A stretch of DNA of 62,235 bases. Source: Eubacteriales bacterium (lineage in GTDB: Bacteria; Bacillota; Clostridia; Peptostreptococcales; Anaerovoracaceae). The notes under the pieces were generated by a model. It saw only the letters and a program-made list of their open reading frames with translations. It searched no databases and had not been told where the DNA came from. Positions 8,767 through 16,221 of this stretch are shown here, one piece after another. A program made the position numbers and the translations under genes. The first letter of the stretch is position 1, and each line of letters opens with the position of its first letter. The stretch spans positions 1-62,235 of the forward strand of contig JAQXJR010000029.1 in assembly GCA_029009055.1 (NCBI GenBank). Direction: 5' to 3'.

Positions 8767-9831
8767 ATGTCCGCGGAACTTCATGAAGGCGCTGACCTCT
8801 GTCTCGGCATAGATACCAGCAATTATAAAACATCGGTCGCTTTGACCGATCCTGAGGGAAACATACTATATGACAGCAGACGCTTCCTTCAGGTAAATAA
8901 GGGCATGAGAGGGCTCAGGCAGTCTGAGGCCCTTTTTCAGCATGTAAACGCGCTCCCCGATATCATCGGGGGGCTTTCCGACTATTGTGGGGAAAATATA
9001 TGGGGCAGGATATGCTGCGTAGCCGTATCATCCAGGCCGAGGTCAGTCGAAGGCTCATACATGCCGGCTTTCCTCGCCGGGCTTTCAACAGCGAGATCCA
9101 TGGCTTCGGCTCTTAATGTCCCATGCTATAAGTTCTCCCACCAGGACGGCCATATAGAAGCTGTCCGCTTCTACACGCCTCTTAAGGATAAAGAAAAGTT
9201 CATTAGTTTCCATTTCTCCGGCGGAACTACAGAGGCTGTAGTCTACGACCGAGGCAGGCTGGAGATAGTAGGCGGTACGAAGGATATATCTTTCGGCCAG
9301 CTCCTGGATAGGACCGGCGTGGATTTGGGGCTGGATTTCCCTTGCGGAGAAGAGCTTGACAGACTGGCTTTAGAAAGGCGCGAAGATGAGCCGGCTCAGC
9401 TGCCGGATGAGCTTTGCGAAATAATAAGAAAATTCCACATGCCGGTCACGAAAGTTAAGGACGGCTATATAAATCTGTCCGGTGCGGAAACATATATTAA
9501 AAGATATATAGATGAGACGAGCGATAAGTTCAGCGGCAGCGACAGGGATATCTACATGAGAGAGCTGGCGTTCAGCATGTTCAGCGAAATCGCGCGCGCC
9601 ATCGGTAAGATGACCCTGAAACTCGCCGACTCCACCGGGATAAGAGATTTCCTCTTCGCGGGCGGGGTCTCATCCAGCCTTTTCATAAGAGAAGATGTGA
9701 AGAAGCGCGTTAAAGGGCGTGTGGACATATATTTCGGGCGTCCTGAGCTTTCATCCGATAACGCTGTCGGCATATCACTTCTGGGAGGTTTGAAACATGG
9801 CGCTAAAGCCAATAACAGTATCACAGCTTAA
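8767..9831 (+). CDS. TsaD/Kae1-like paralogue (M22 family)
   Basis: A 354-aa member of the TsaD/Kae1 (M22, ASKHA-fold) family. The N-terminus CLGIDTSNYKTSVAL is the phosphate-binding loop. The metal-binding HxxxH motif appears as HQDGH (residues 125-129), where true TsaD has H-x-E-G-H. FHFSGGTTE and FAGGVSSS are the other nucleotide-binding segments. This divergent paralogue sits between nusB and xseA in many Clostridia. It is probably not the t6A synthase TsaD itself, and its function is not established. The 3' end overlaps xseA by 35 bases. Confidence 0.75.
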   Translation: MSAELHEGADLCLGIDTSNYKTSVALTDPEGNILYDSRRFLQVNKGMRGLRQSEALFQHVNALPDIIGGLSDYCGENIWGRICCVAVSSRPRSVEGSYMPAFLAGLSTARSMASALNVPCYKFSHQDGHIEAVRFYTPLKDKEKFISFHFSGGTTEAVVYDRGRLEIVGGTKDISFGQLLDRTGVDLGLDFPCGEELDRLALERREDEPAQLPDELCEIIRKFHMPVTKVKDGYINLSGAETYIKRYIDETSDKFSGSDRDIYMRELAFSMFSEIARAIGKMTLKLADSTGIRDFLFAGGVSSSLFIREDVKKRVKGRVDIYFGRPELSSDNAVGISLLGGLKHGAKANNSITA

Positions 9832-10939
9832 TGACTACATATCCAGGATAGTCGGACGAGATCCTCTTCTGTCCTCCGTGCTCGTTAAGGGCGAGGTGTC
9901 AGGGGTGAAATACCATGGCTCGGGATATGTGTTTTTCTCACTTTTAGATGACTATAGCAAAGTCAGCTGCTTTATGCCTCAGGAGACAGCCGGAGCCTTA
10001 GATTTCCGCCTGGAAGACGGCATGGAGGTCGAGATCCGCGGAAATGTGTCCGTGTATAAAAAGGGCGGCTATTACTCTTTATTCGTAAGGGAGCTCTCTA
10101 AGAGCGGCGCCGGAGCCAGAGCGGAAGCTTTCGAGAAGCTTAAGAAGAAGCTCGAGGCGGAAGGGCTGTTCGACCCGAGGAAGAAGAAACCTATACCATT
10201 CTTCCCGCGTAACGTAGCGGTCATTACGTCCGATACCGGCGCAGCTGTAAGAGATATCTTGAAAATAATCAAGAGCCGAAACGACGTCGTGAATGTCCTC
10301 ATATTCCCGGTGAATGTCCAGGGTCCTACGGCAGCTCCTCAGATATCTGAAGCCATAAGGCGCGTAAACGAGGATTACAACTACATGGACGTTATAATAG
10401 AGGGAAGAGGAGGTGGATCCGCTGAGGACCTGTCCTGCTTTAACGACGAAGGCTTAGCCAGAGCCATATTCGCGTCTAGGATACCGGTGATATCAGCTGT
10501 AGGCCATGAGATAGATTTCACCATATCTGATTTCGTGGCTGACTACAGGGCTGAGACCCCTACAGCAGCCGCTCAGAAGGCCGTTCCGGACACATCTGAG
10601 CTCAGGGATGAGCTGGAATCCATCCGGGAAGGCATGATCCGCTCCCTGAAGAACGAGTATGAGTTCGACCGCATGAAGTTGGAGAACATGAAGGATTCCA
10701 TGAGGAATTCTCTCATGAACATGATCACGGGCTATGAAGCCGATATAAAGCGCTACGCCGCGCTTATAGAAGCCAACGACCCGAGGGCTATCCTTAAGAG
10801 AGGCTACTCTATAACAGAAGACTCTAGCGGGAGAGTGGTAATGGACGCTTCTGAGCTCAATAAGGGAGATGTAATTAAAGTCACGTTCGCAAGCGGCAGC
10901 GCCGAGGCGGAAGTTACGAAAACTAACGGAGAACGGTAA
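9797..10939 (+). CDS. xseA: Exodeoxyribonuclease VII large subunit
   Basis: Large subunit of ExoVII, which degrades single-stranded DNA to oligonucleotides. An OB-fold N-terminus (about residues 1-100, with the VKGEVSGVKYHGSGYVFFSL strand set) precedes the catalytic domain, which holds VITSDTGAAVRDI, IIEGRGGGSAEDL and VISAVGHEIDFTISDFVADYRAETPTAA. A coiled-coil segment and a short C-terminal tail follow. At 380 aa it is on the short side for XseA because the coiled coil is compact. The ATG at 9797 has GGGAGG upstream inside the preceding gene. xseB follows after 2 bases. Confidence 0.95.
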   Translation: MALKPITVSQLNDYISRIVGRDPLLSSVLVKGEVSGVKYHGSGYVFFSLLDDYSKVSCFMPQETAGALDFRLEDGMEVEIRGNVSVYKKGGYYSLFVRELSKSGAGARAEAFEKLKKKLEAEGLFDPRKKKPIPFFPRNVAVITSDTGAAVRDILKIIKSRNDVVNVLIFPVNVQGPTAAPQISEAIRRVNEDYNYMDVIIEGRGGGSAEDLSCFNDEGLARAIFASRIPVISAVGHEIDFTISDFVADYRAETPTAAAQKAVPDTSELRDELESIREGMIRSLKNEYEFDRMKLENMKDSMRNSLMNMITGYEADIKRYAALIEANDPRAILKRGYSITEDSSGRVVMDASELNKGDVIKVTFASGSAEAEVTKTNGER

Positions 10940-10941
10940 TT

Positions 10942-11124
10942 ATGGAAAATAATGATTTCGAAAAATCCTTTGCTAAATTGAAGGAAATATCCGAGAAAAT
11001 GAAGGAACCTGGCATATCCCTGGAGGAATCCATAAAGCGCTTCGACGAAGGCATGAAGTGCTATAAGGAATGCGAGAAGATCCTGAACGAGGCTAAGCAG
11101 ACCATAGAAAAGATCACAGACTGA
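10942..11124 (+). CDS. xseB: Exodeoxyribonuclease VII small subunit
   Basis: Small subunit of ExoVII (60 aa). Its two-helix hairpin FEKSFAKLKEIS...GISLEESIKRFDEGMK is the family signature; several copies coat the XseA coiled coil. The ATG follows the xseA stop by 2 bases, so translation is coupled. ispA begins 16 bases downstream, the usual xseA-xseB-ispA order. Confidence 0.95.
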   Translation: MENNDFEKSFAKLKEISEKMKEPGISLEESIKRFDEGMKCYKECEKILNEAKQTIEKITD

Positions 11125-11140
11125 TCCGGAGGAAATCTAT

Positions 11141-12016
11141 ATGCTGGAATTCAATGAATATCTTAATATCATAGAAGACCACCTGGAAGACTATTTCCCG
11201 GCTGAGACCGAGAAGAATAAAGTCATTCTGGACTCCATGAAATACAGCCTGAGAGCGGGCGGTAAACGGCTCCGTCCTGTATTGACACTCTCAGCCTGCG
11301 ACTACGCCGGCGGAGATATAGAAGACGCTCTTCCTTACGCCTGCGCTATGGAATACATCCATACATACTCTCTGATCCACGACGATCTTCCTGCCATGGA
11401 TGACGATGAACTCCGGAGAGGAAGACCATCCAACCATATGGTATTCGGTCCAGGAATGGCGACTCTGGCGGGAGATGGGCTTCTAAACCTGGCTTTCGAG
11501 ACCATGCTGAATGACATGGCTAGCCACGCGGGTGACCACGAGGCTCTTAAGGGCAGGGTCATGGCAGCTAAGGCTCTAGCTTACGGCTCCGGAGTTTCAG
11601 GCATGGTAGGCGGCCAGGCTGTCGATATAGAGAATGAGAAATACGAAAGAAACGAAGACACATTAAAATTCATAGATAGAGGTAAGACATCAGCCCTTAT
11701 AGAAGCCGCTGTGAAGGCGGGACTTTACGTAGCTGGAGCTGATGATGAGACCATGGCAGACCTCACATATTACGCTGAGAAAATCGGAGTCGCCTTCCAG
11801 ATAGCGGACGACATACTCAATGTGACATCCACAGAGGAAGAGATGGGAAAGCCGGTCGGAGACGACGAGGAAGACGATAAACTCACATATGTAGAGCTTT
11901 ATGGGCTGGATAAGTCCAGAGAGAAGCTGGCAGAGCTTACGGAACAAGCCTCGCAAAGAGTGAATGAAGATTTCTTCCGCAGCCTGGCTCTAAAGCTCGA
12001 GAAGAGGACACACTAA
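11141..12016 (+). CDS. ispA: Polyprenyl (farnesyl/geranylgeranyl) diphosphate synthase
   Basis: All-trans prenyl diphosphate synthase (291 aa), condensing IPP with DMAPP/GPP to supply undecaprenyl and quinone precursors. The first Asp-rich motif is DDLPAMDDDELRRGRPS and the second lies in FQIADDILNVTSTEEEMGKP. LRAGGKRLRP is the IPP-binding segment. The length and neighbours (xseB upstream, dxs downstream) fit IspA. An ATG start is preceded by CGGAGGAAA. Chain length cannot be fixed from sequence, so FPP versus GGPP product is open. Confidence 0.93.
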   Translation: MLEFNEYLNIIEDHLEDYFPAETEKNKVILDSMKYSLRAGGKRLRPVLTLSACDYAGGDIEDALPYACAMEYIHTYSLIHDDLPAMDDDELRRGRPSNHMVFGPGMATLAGDGLLNLAFETMLNDMASHAGDHEALKGRVMAAKALAYGSGVSGMVGGQAVDIENEKYERNEDTLKFIDRGKTSALIEAAVKAGLYVAGADDETMADLTYYAEKIGVAFQIADDILNVTSTEEEMGKPVGDDEEDDKLTYVELYGLDKSREKLAELTEQASQRVNEDFFRSLALKLEKRTH

Positions 12017-12077
12017 GGCACGCGGGAGCGGAAACGCCGCGGACACACTTTGCTATATAAACACATGGTAAGTGATT

Positions 12078-13934
12078 ATGAAGAAACTAGAAAATTACGA
12101 TCTGCCTGCAGATCTGAAAAATATGACAGATGAGGAGCTGGACCTGCTGGCTATAGAGATAAGGGACTTTCTCGTGGACCACGTCTCGAAGACTGGCGGC
12201 CACCTGGCCTCCAACCTGGGCGTCGTGGAGCTAACGATCGCCTTACATAAAGTTTTCGACAGCCCTAGGGATAAGATCATATGGGATGTGGGCCACCAAT
12301 CGTATGTCCATAAGATTTTGACCGGAAGGGCTGCGGAATTCGACCACCTGCGCCAGACGGGCGGCATGAGCGGCTTTCCGAAGAGGCACGAGAGCCCGCA
12401 CGACCAGTACGAGACAGGACACGCCAGTACTTCTCTCTCCGCGGCGGCCGGGTTCGCGGCTGCCAGGGACCTTAAGGGGGAGGATTACAGCGTCATAGCC
12501 GTGATCGGAGACGGAGCACTCACTGGCGGCATGGCATATGAGGCCTTGAACAATATAGGATCATCTAAGAGGAACGTAATAGTCATCCTTAACGATAACG
12601 GCATGTCCATATCGAAGAACACGGGCGGCATGGCTGTACACTTAAGGAGTCTGAGGACTTCCAGGAAATACCTCGACGCTAAGACCAGCGTTAAGAACGC
12701 GCTCGGTAAGGTGCCTGAGGTAGGTGACGGCATGGTCTCAACTATCTCTAATTTTAAGAGAGGCTTGAAGTACGGCATATTCTCCGACAGCAAGCTTTAT
12801 GGCGGAATAATATTCGAAGAACTCGGTTTCACATATCTGGGACCTGTAGATGGCCACAGCATAGAGGAACTCGTTAAGACGCTGACATCAGCTAGGAACA
12901 TACACGGCCCTGTCCTCATACATGTCATGACTAAGAAGGGGAAGGGCTACAGGAACGCTGAAGAATCACCGGATAAGTTCCACGGAATCGGCGCCTTCGA
13001 CCCGGAAACCGGCCAGGAGCTGGCTAAGAAGGGGCATACATATTCTGAAGTGTTCGGTAAGGCGGCTTTAGATCTGGCAGACGAGCACGAAGACGTGACA
13101 GCGATAACGGCCGCTATGGGAGCGGCGACCGGTCTTAAGCCATTTCACGAGAAATACCCGAAGAGGACCTTCGACGTTGGAATCGCCGAGGAGCACGCGG
13201 TGACATTCGCCGCCGGGCTCGCGTCTAACGGCATGAGACCTATAGTCGCCATATACTCATCTTTCCTTCAGAGGGCTTACGACCAGATCCTAGAAGACGT
13301 GTGCCTGCAGGATCTGCCGGTCATATTCGGCATAGATAGGTCCGGAGTCGTGGGAGCTGACGGGGAGACCCACCACGGCATATTCGACATAAGCTTCACT
13401 ACGGACGCGCCGAATCTCACGGTCCTGTCTCCTTCAGATGGGAACATGCTTTACGACATGATGAAATACTCCTACAGTCTTAACGCTCCTGTCGCGGTCA
13501 GGTACCCGAGAGGCGGCTGCTCCTGGGATCCTGATGCGAAATCAGACTTCGATGGTAAACCTAAGAGACTTAAAGAAGGAAGGGATGTGGATATCTGGGC
13601 CGTCGGGAACATGACAGCGCATGCGCTTAAAGCGGCAGATATCCTCGCTGAAAGAGGAATAGACGCGGGCGTGGTAGATGTAAGAGTACTGAAACCTCTC
13701 GACACGTCCCTCGCAGACCCTGAAGGCAGGATATTCACGGTGGAAGACGGGATCGTTACGGGCGGCTTCGGAGAGAAACTGGCTGCCAGACTTCCTAAGG
13801 CCGTAGTTACTGAGCTTGGCTGGCCGGATAAATTCATAGAACACGGATCTACCGACGACCTTTACAGGAAATACGGGCTGGACGCGGAAGGCATAGCCGA
13901 AAGCGTAGTTAACGCTTTGCAAAGCGAGAAATAG
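12078..13934 (+). CDS. dxs: 1-deoxy-D-xylulose-5-phosphate synthase
   Basis: Thiamine diphosphate enzyme that joins pyruvate and glyceraldehyde 3-phosphate, the first step of the MEP isoprenoid pathway; this pairs it with the upstream ispA. The TPP motif begins GDGALTGGMAYEALNN, the central domain has GIDRSGVVGADGETHHG, and the transketolase C-terminal domain ends near residue 610. The 618-aa length is normal. I choose the ATG at 12078; a GTG at 12072 in the same frame would add two residues. The ribosome binding site (GGTAAGTG) is weaker than those of its neighbours. Confidence 0.96.
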   Translation: MKKLENYDLPADLKNMTDEELDLLAIEIRDFLVDHVSKTGGHLASNLGVVELTIALHKVFDSPRDKIIWDVGHQSYVHKILTGRAAEFDHLRQTGGMSGFPKRHESPHDQYETGHASTSLSAAAGFAAARDLKGEDYSVIAVIGDGALTGGMAYEALNNIGSSKRNVIVILNDNGMSISKNTGGMAVHLRSLRTSRKYLDAKTSVKNALGKVPEVGDGMVSTISNFKRGLKYGIFSDSKLYGGIIFEELGFTYLGPVDGHSIEELVKTLTSARNIHGPVLIHVMTKKGKGYRNAEESPDKFHGIGAFDPETGQELAKKGHTYSEVFGKAALDLADEHEDVTAITAAMGAATGLKPFHEKYPKRTFDVGIAEEHAVTFAAGLASNGMRPIVAIYSSFLQRAYDQILEDVCLQDLPVIFGIDRSGVVGADGETHHGIFDISFTTDAPNLTVLSPSDGNMLYDMMKYSYSLNAPVAVRYPRGGCSWDPDAKSDFDGKPKRLKEGRDVDIWAVGNMTAHALKAADILAERGIDAGVVDVRVLKPLDTSLADPEGRIFTVEDGIVTGGFGEKLAARLPKAVVTELGWPDKFIEHGSTDDLYRKYGLDAEGIAESVVNALQSEK

Positions 13935-14004
13935 CGGCATCCCTCCGGGACAGCCTCTTCAGCCATTTATTTTAAGATAATAAACATATAAGAGGATATA
14001 CATT

Positions 14005-14844
14005 TTGAAGAAAGAAAGAATAGACGTCCTCCTGGTAGAGCAGGGATTTTTCAAGTCGCGTGAGAGGGCTAAAGCCTCGCTCATGGCTGGCTCCGTCTTC
14101 GTGGACGGTCAGCTCGTGGATAAGGCCGGAACTAAGGTCCCTCTCGACTGCGACATCCAGGTAAAAGAAGATGACTGCCCGTACGTGAGCCGCGGCGGAT
14201 ATAAGCTTAAGAAGGCCATAGACACGTTCGGACTGGATCTCACAGGCTTCACCTGCGCCGACATAGGCGCGTCCACCGGCGGCTTCACAGACGTCATGCT
14301 GCAGAGCGGCGCCGTGAAGGTCTACTCTGTGGATGTCGGCTACGGACAGCTGGACTGGAAGCTTCGAAACGACCCTAGGGTCGTGAACATAGAGCGCTGC
14401 AACGTCCGCTACATGGACACCAGCATAATAGGGGACCCTGTAGACCTGGTCAGCATAGATGTTTCGTTCATTTCGCTTAAGATGATATTCCCTGTCATAG
14501 TGAAGATCCTGAAAGACGGCGGAACATGCGTCTCCCTGGTGAAGCCTCAGTTCGAAGCGGGCCGCGAGGAAGTCTCTAAGGGTAAGGGCGTGATCCACGA
14601 CCTCAGCGTAAGGAAAGCTATGATCATGAACGCGGCAGGCTATGCTTCCGATAACGGGCTTTCCGTGCGCGGCGTCACATATTCTCCTGTAAGGGGAGCA
14701 AAAGGAAACGTGGAGTTCCTCCTCCTCCTGGAGAAGACGGGCGAGAAGATGACAGAAGAAAAGGCTGCTGAGATAGAAGCCTGGGCGGAAAAGGCGGTGG
14801 CTGAATCGCACGAAGACTTAGAGAAATCCTCTTCCGCAAAATAA
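14005..14844 (+). CDS. tlyA: TlyA family rRNA 2'-O-methyltransferase
   Basis: TlyA-type protein of 279 aa, with an N-terminal S4 RNA-binding domain (ERIDVLLVEQGFFKSRERAKASL) and an FtsJ/RrmJ-fold methyltransferase (ADIGASTGGFTDVML as SAM motif I, then VDVGYGQLDWKLRNDPRV). The mycobacterial member methylates ribose in both rRNAs, and members are also annotated as hemolysins. The start is TTG at 14005, preceded by AGAGGA. Gene order dxs-tlyA is common in Clostridia; the NAD kinase and argR genes that often follow are missing here. Confidence 0.92.
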   Translation: MKKERIDVLLVEQGFFKSRERAKASLMAGSVFVDGQLVDKAGTKVPLDCDIQVKEDDCPYVSRGGYKLKKAIDTFGLDLTGFTCADIGASTGGFTDVMLQSGAVKVYSVDVGYGQLDWKLRNDPRVVNIERCNVRYMDTSIIGDPVDLVSIDVSFISLKMIFPVIVKILKDGGTCVSLVKPQFEAGREEVSKGKGVIHDLSVRKAMIMNAAGYASDNGLSVRGVTYSPVRGAKGNVEFLLLLEKTGEKMTEEKAAEIEAWAEKAVAESHEDLEKSSSAK

Positions 14845-14912
14845 ATAAAAATAATATAATTAAGAAATAGAGCATTTAATATCAGGGGTTTGTATCGAAA
14901 AGGGGGATACAT

Positions 14913-16112
14913 ATGGGGTTGAGTTTGTCTAAGAGGATTTCCAGGATCAATTTCTCGCCGATAAGGAAATTCAATAAATACGCTTTGCAGGCGGAAGAAG
15001 CCGGTAAGAAAATATACCATCTCAATATCGGCCAGCCTGACATTCCGACACCTCCAGCCTTCATGGAGGCAGTGAGGAATTTCGACAGTAAAGTCGTGGC
15101 TTACGAAGAATCTGACGGAAACACGGAGCTCGTAGACGCTGTCAGGAAATTCTACCGTCACTACGGAGCTGACCTGAATCGCGGCGACATCATAGTGACC
15201 ACGGGCGGATCCGAAGCTCTGAACATGACATTTTCATGCATACTGGATCCGGGTGACGAAGTCCTGATCCCGGAGCCTTATTACAGTAATTACAGCACAT
15301 TCATCATCAGCGCTGACGGCGTGCTTAAGCCTATACCTACTCAGGCTGAGACTGGCTACACATACGCTGACGAACAACTTATAGAGAGCAGGATAACGGA
15401 TAAGACTAAGGCCATCTGCCTCACAGCGCCGGGAAATCCTACTGGGACCGCGCTCAGCCGGGAAGACATGGAGCTTATATGCGGCATAGCTAAGAGGCAT
15501 GATCTCTGGATCGTAGCGGATGAAGTATATAGAGAGTTCGTGTTCGACGGAGCGAAGCCGGCTTCTTTCACTCAGCTCCCTGAGTACGCCGACAGAGTCA
15601 TAGTCATAGATTCCATATCAAAGCGTTTTTCAGCCTGTGGAGCCAGGATCGGGTTCGTTATATCTAAAAATAAGGAATTCATGGATGCTGTGCTGAAGCT
15701 GGCAGAGGGAAGGCTTTCCGTTTCCACCATAGATCAGGCTGGGGCCGCCGCTTTATATTCTCTTCCTGACTCTTTCTACAGAGAAATGAGGGAGAAATAC
15801 GAATCCCGCCGCGACGCTGTATACGAGGAACTAATGAAGATACCCGGCGTTCAGTGCGAGAAGCCACACGGAGCCTTCTACGCGACCGTAACTCTCCCTG
15901 TGGACGACGCCGAGGACTTCCTCATGTTCCTGTTGACAGAATTCGATGATAATGGAGAAACTGTCATGTTCGCCCCGGCTAAGGACTTTTTCGTTTCCGA
16001 AAATCTGGGTAATAATAAAGTAAGAGTTGCTTATGTCCTGGAACCGGAAGCTCTCAGAAGGGCCGTACAGCTGATAGGCCTAGGCCTCGAGGCATATAAA
16101 CATAAGAAATAA
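14913..16112 (+). CDS. PLP-dependent class I/II aminotransferase (aspartate aminotransferase-like)
   Basis: Fold-type I aminotransferase of 399 aa. LNIGQPDIPTPPAF is the usual N-terminal substrate-binding segment and TAPGNPTGTALS the cofactor loop; the PLP lysine is in IDSISKRFSACGARIGF. The family transfers amino groups between aspartate/aromatic/other amino acids and 2-oxoglutarate; the exact substrate cannot be read from sequence. ATG at 14913 with AGGGGGA upstream. An AT-rich 68-base gap with a TATAAT-like box separates it from tlyA, and a terminator follows, so it is probably its own unit. Confidence 0.88.
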   Translation: MGLSLSKRISRINFSPIRKFNKYALQAEEAGKKIYHLNIGQPDIPTPPAFMEAVRNFDSKVVAYEESDGNTELVDAVRKFYRHYGADLNRGDIIVTTGGSEALNMTFSCILDPGDEVLIPEPYYSNYSTFIISADGVLKPIPTQAETGYTYADEQLIESRITDKTKAICLTAPGNPTGTALSREDMELICGIAKRHDLWIVADEVYREFVFDGAKPASFTQLPEYADRVIVIDSISKRFSACGARIGFVISKNKEFMDAVLKLAEGRLSVSTIDQAGAAALYSLPDSFYREMREKYESRRDAVYEELMKIPGVQCEKPHGAFYATVTLPVDDAEDFLMFLLTEFDDNGETVMFAPAKDFFVSENLGNNKVRVAYVLEPEALRRAVQLIGLGLEAYKHKK

Positions 16113-16126
16113 ACTCTTATAGTTAA

Positions 16127-16166
16127 GAAAAACCGCTGATATCCATATTCGGCGGCTTTCTTTTAT
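16127..16166 (+). terminator. Intrinsic terminator after the aminotransferase gene
   Basis: CCGCTGA (16133-16139) pairs with TCGGCGG (16149-16155, one T-G wobble). An A-run lies 5' of the stem and CTTTCTTTTATT follows, which fits a rho-independent terminator. Confidence 0.75.
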
Positions 16167-16221
16167 TAGCGGTATATAAAGAAGAATCAATACATAAGAA
16201 TTGTTGAAAGAGGAATAAATA

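Noticed and set aside
13972-14811. A 279-codon minus-strand frame antisense to tlyA
   Set aside because: It mirrors the TlyA gene, which has clear S4 and FtsJ motifs; the antisense product is His/Tyr/Ser-rich nonsense without a start signal.
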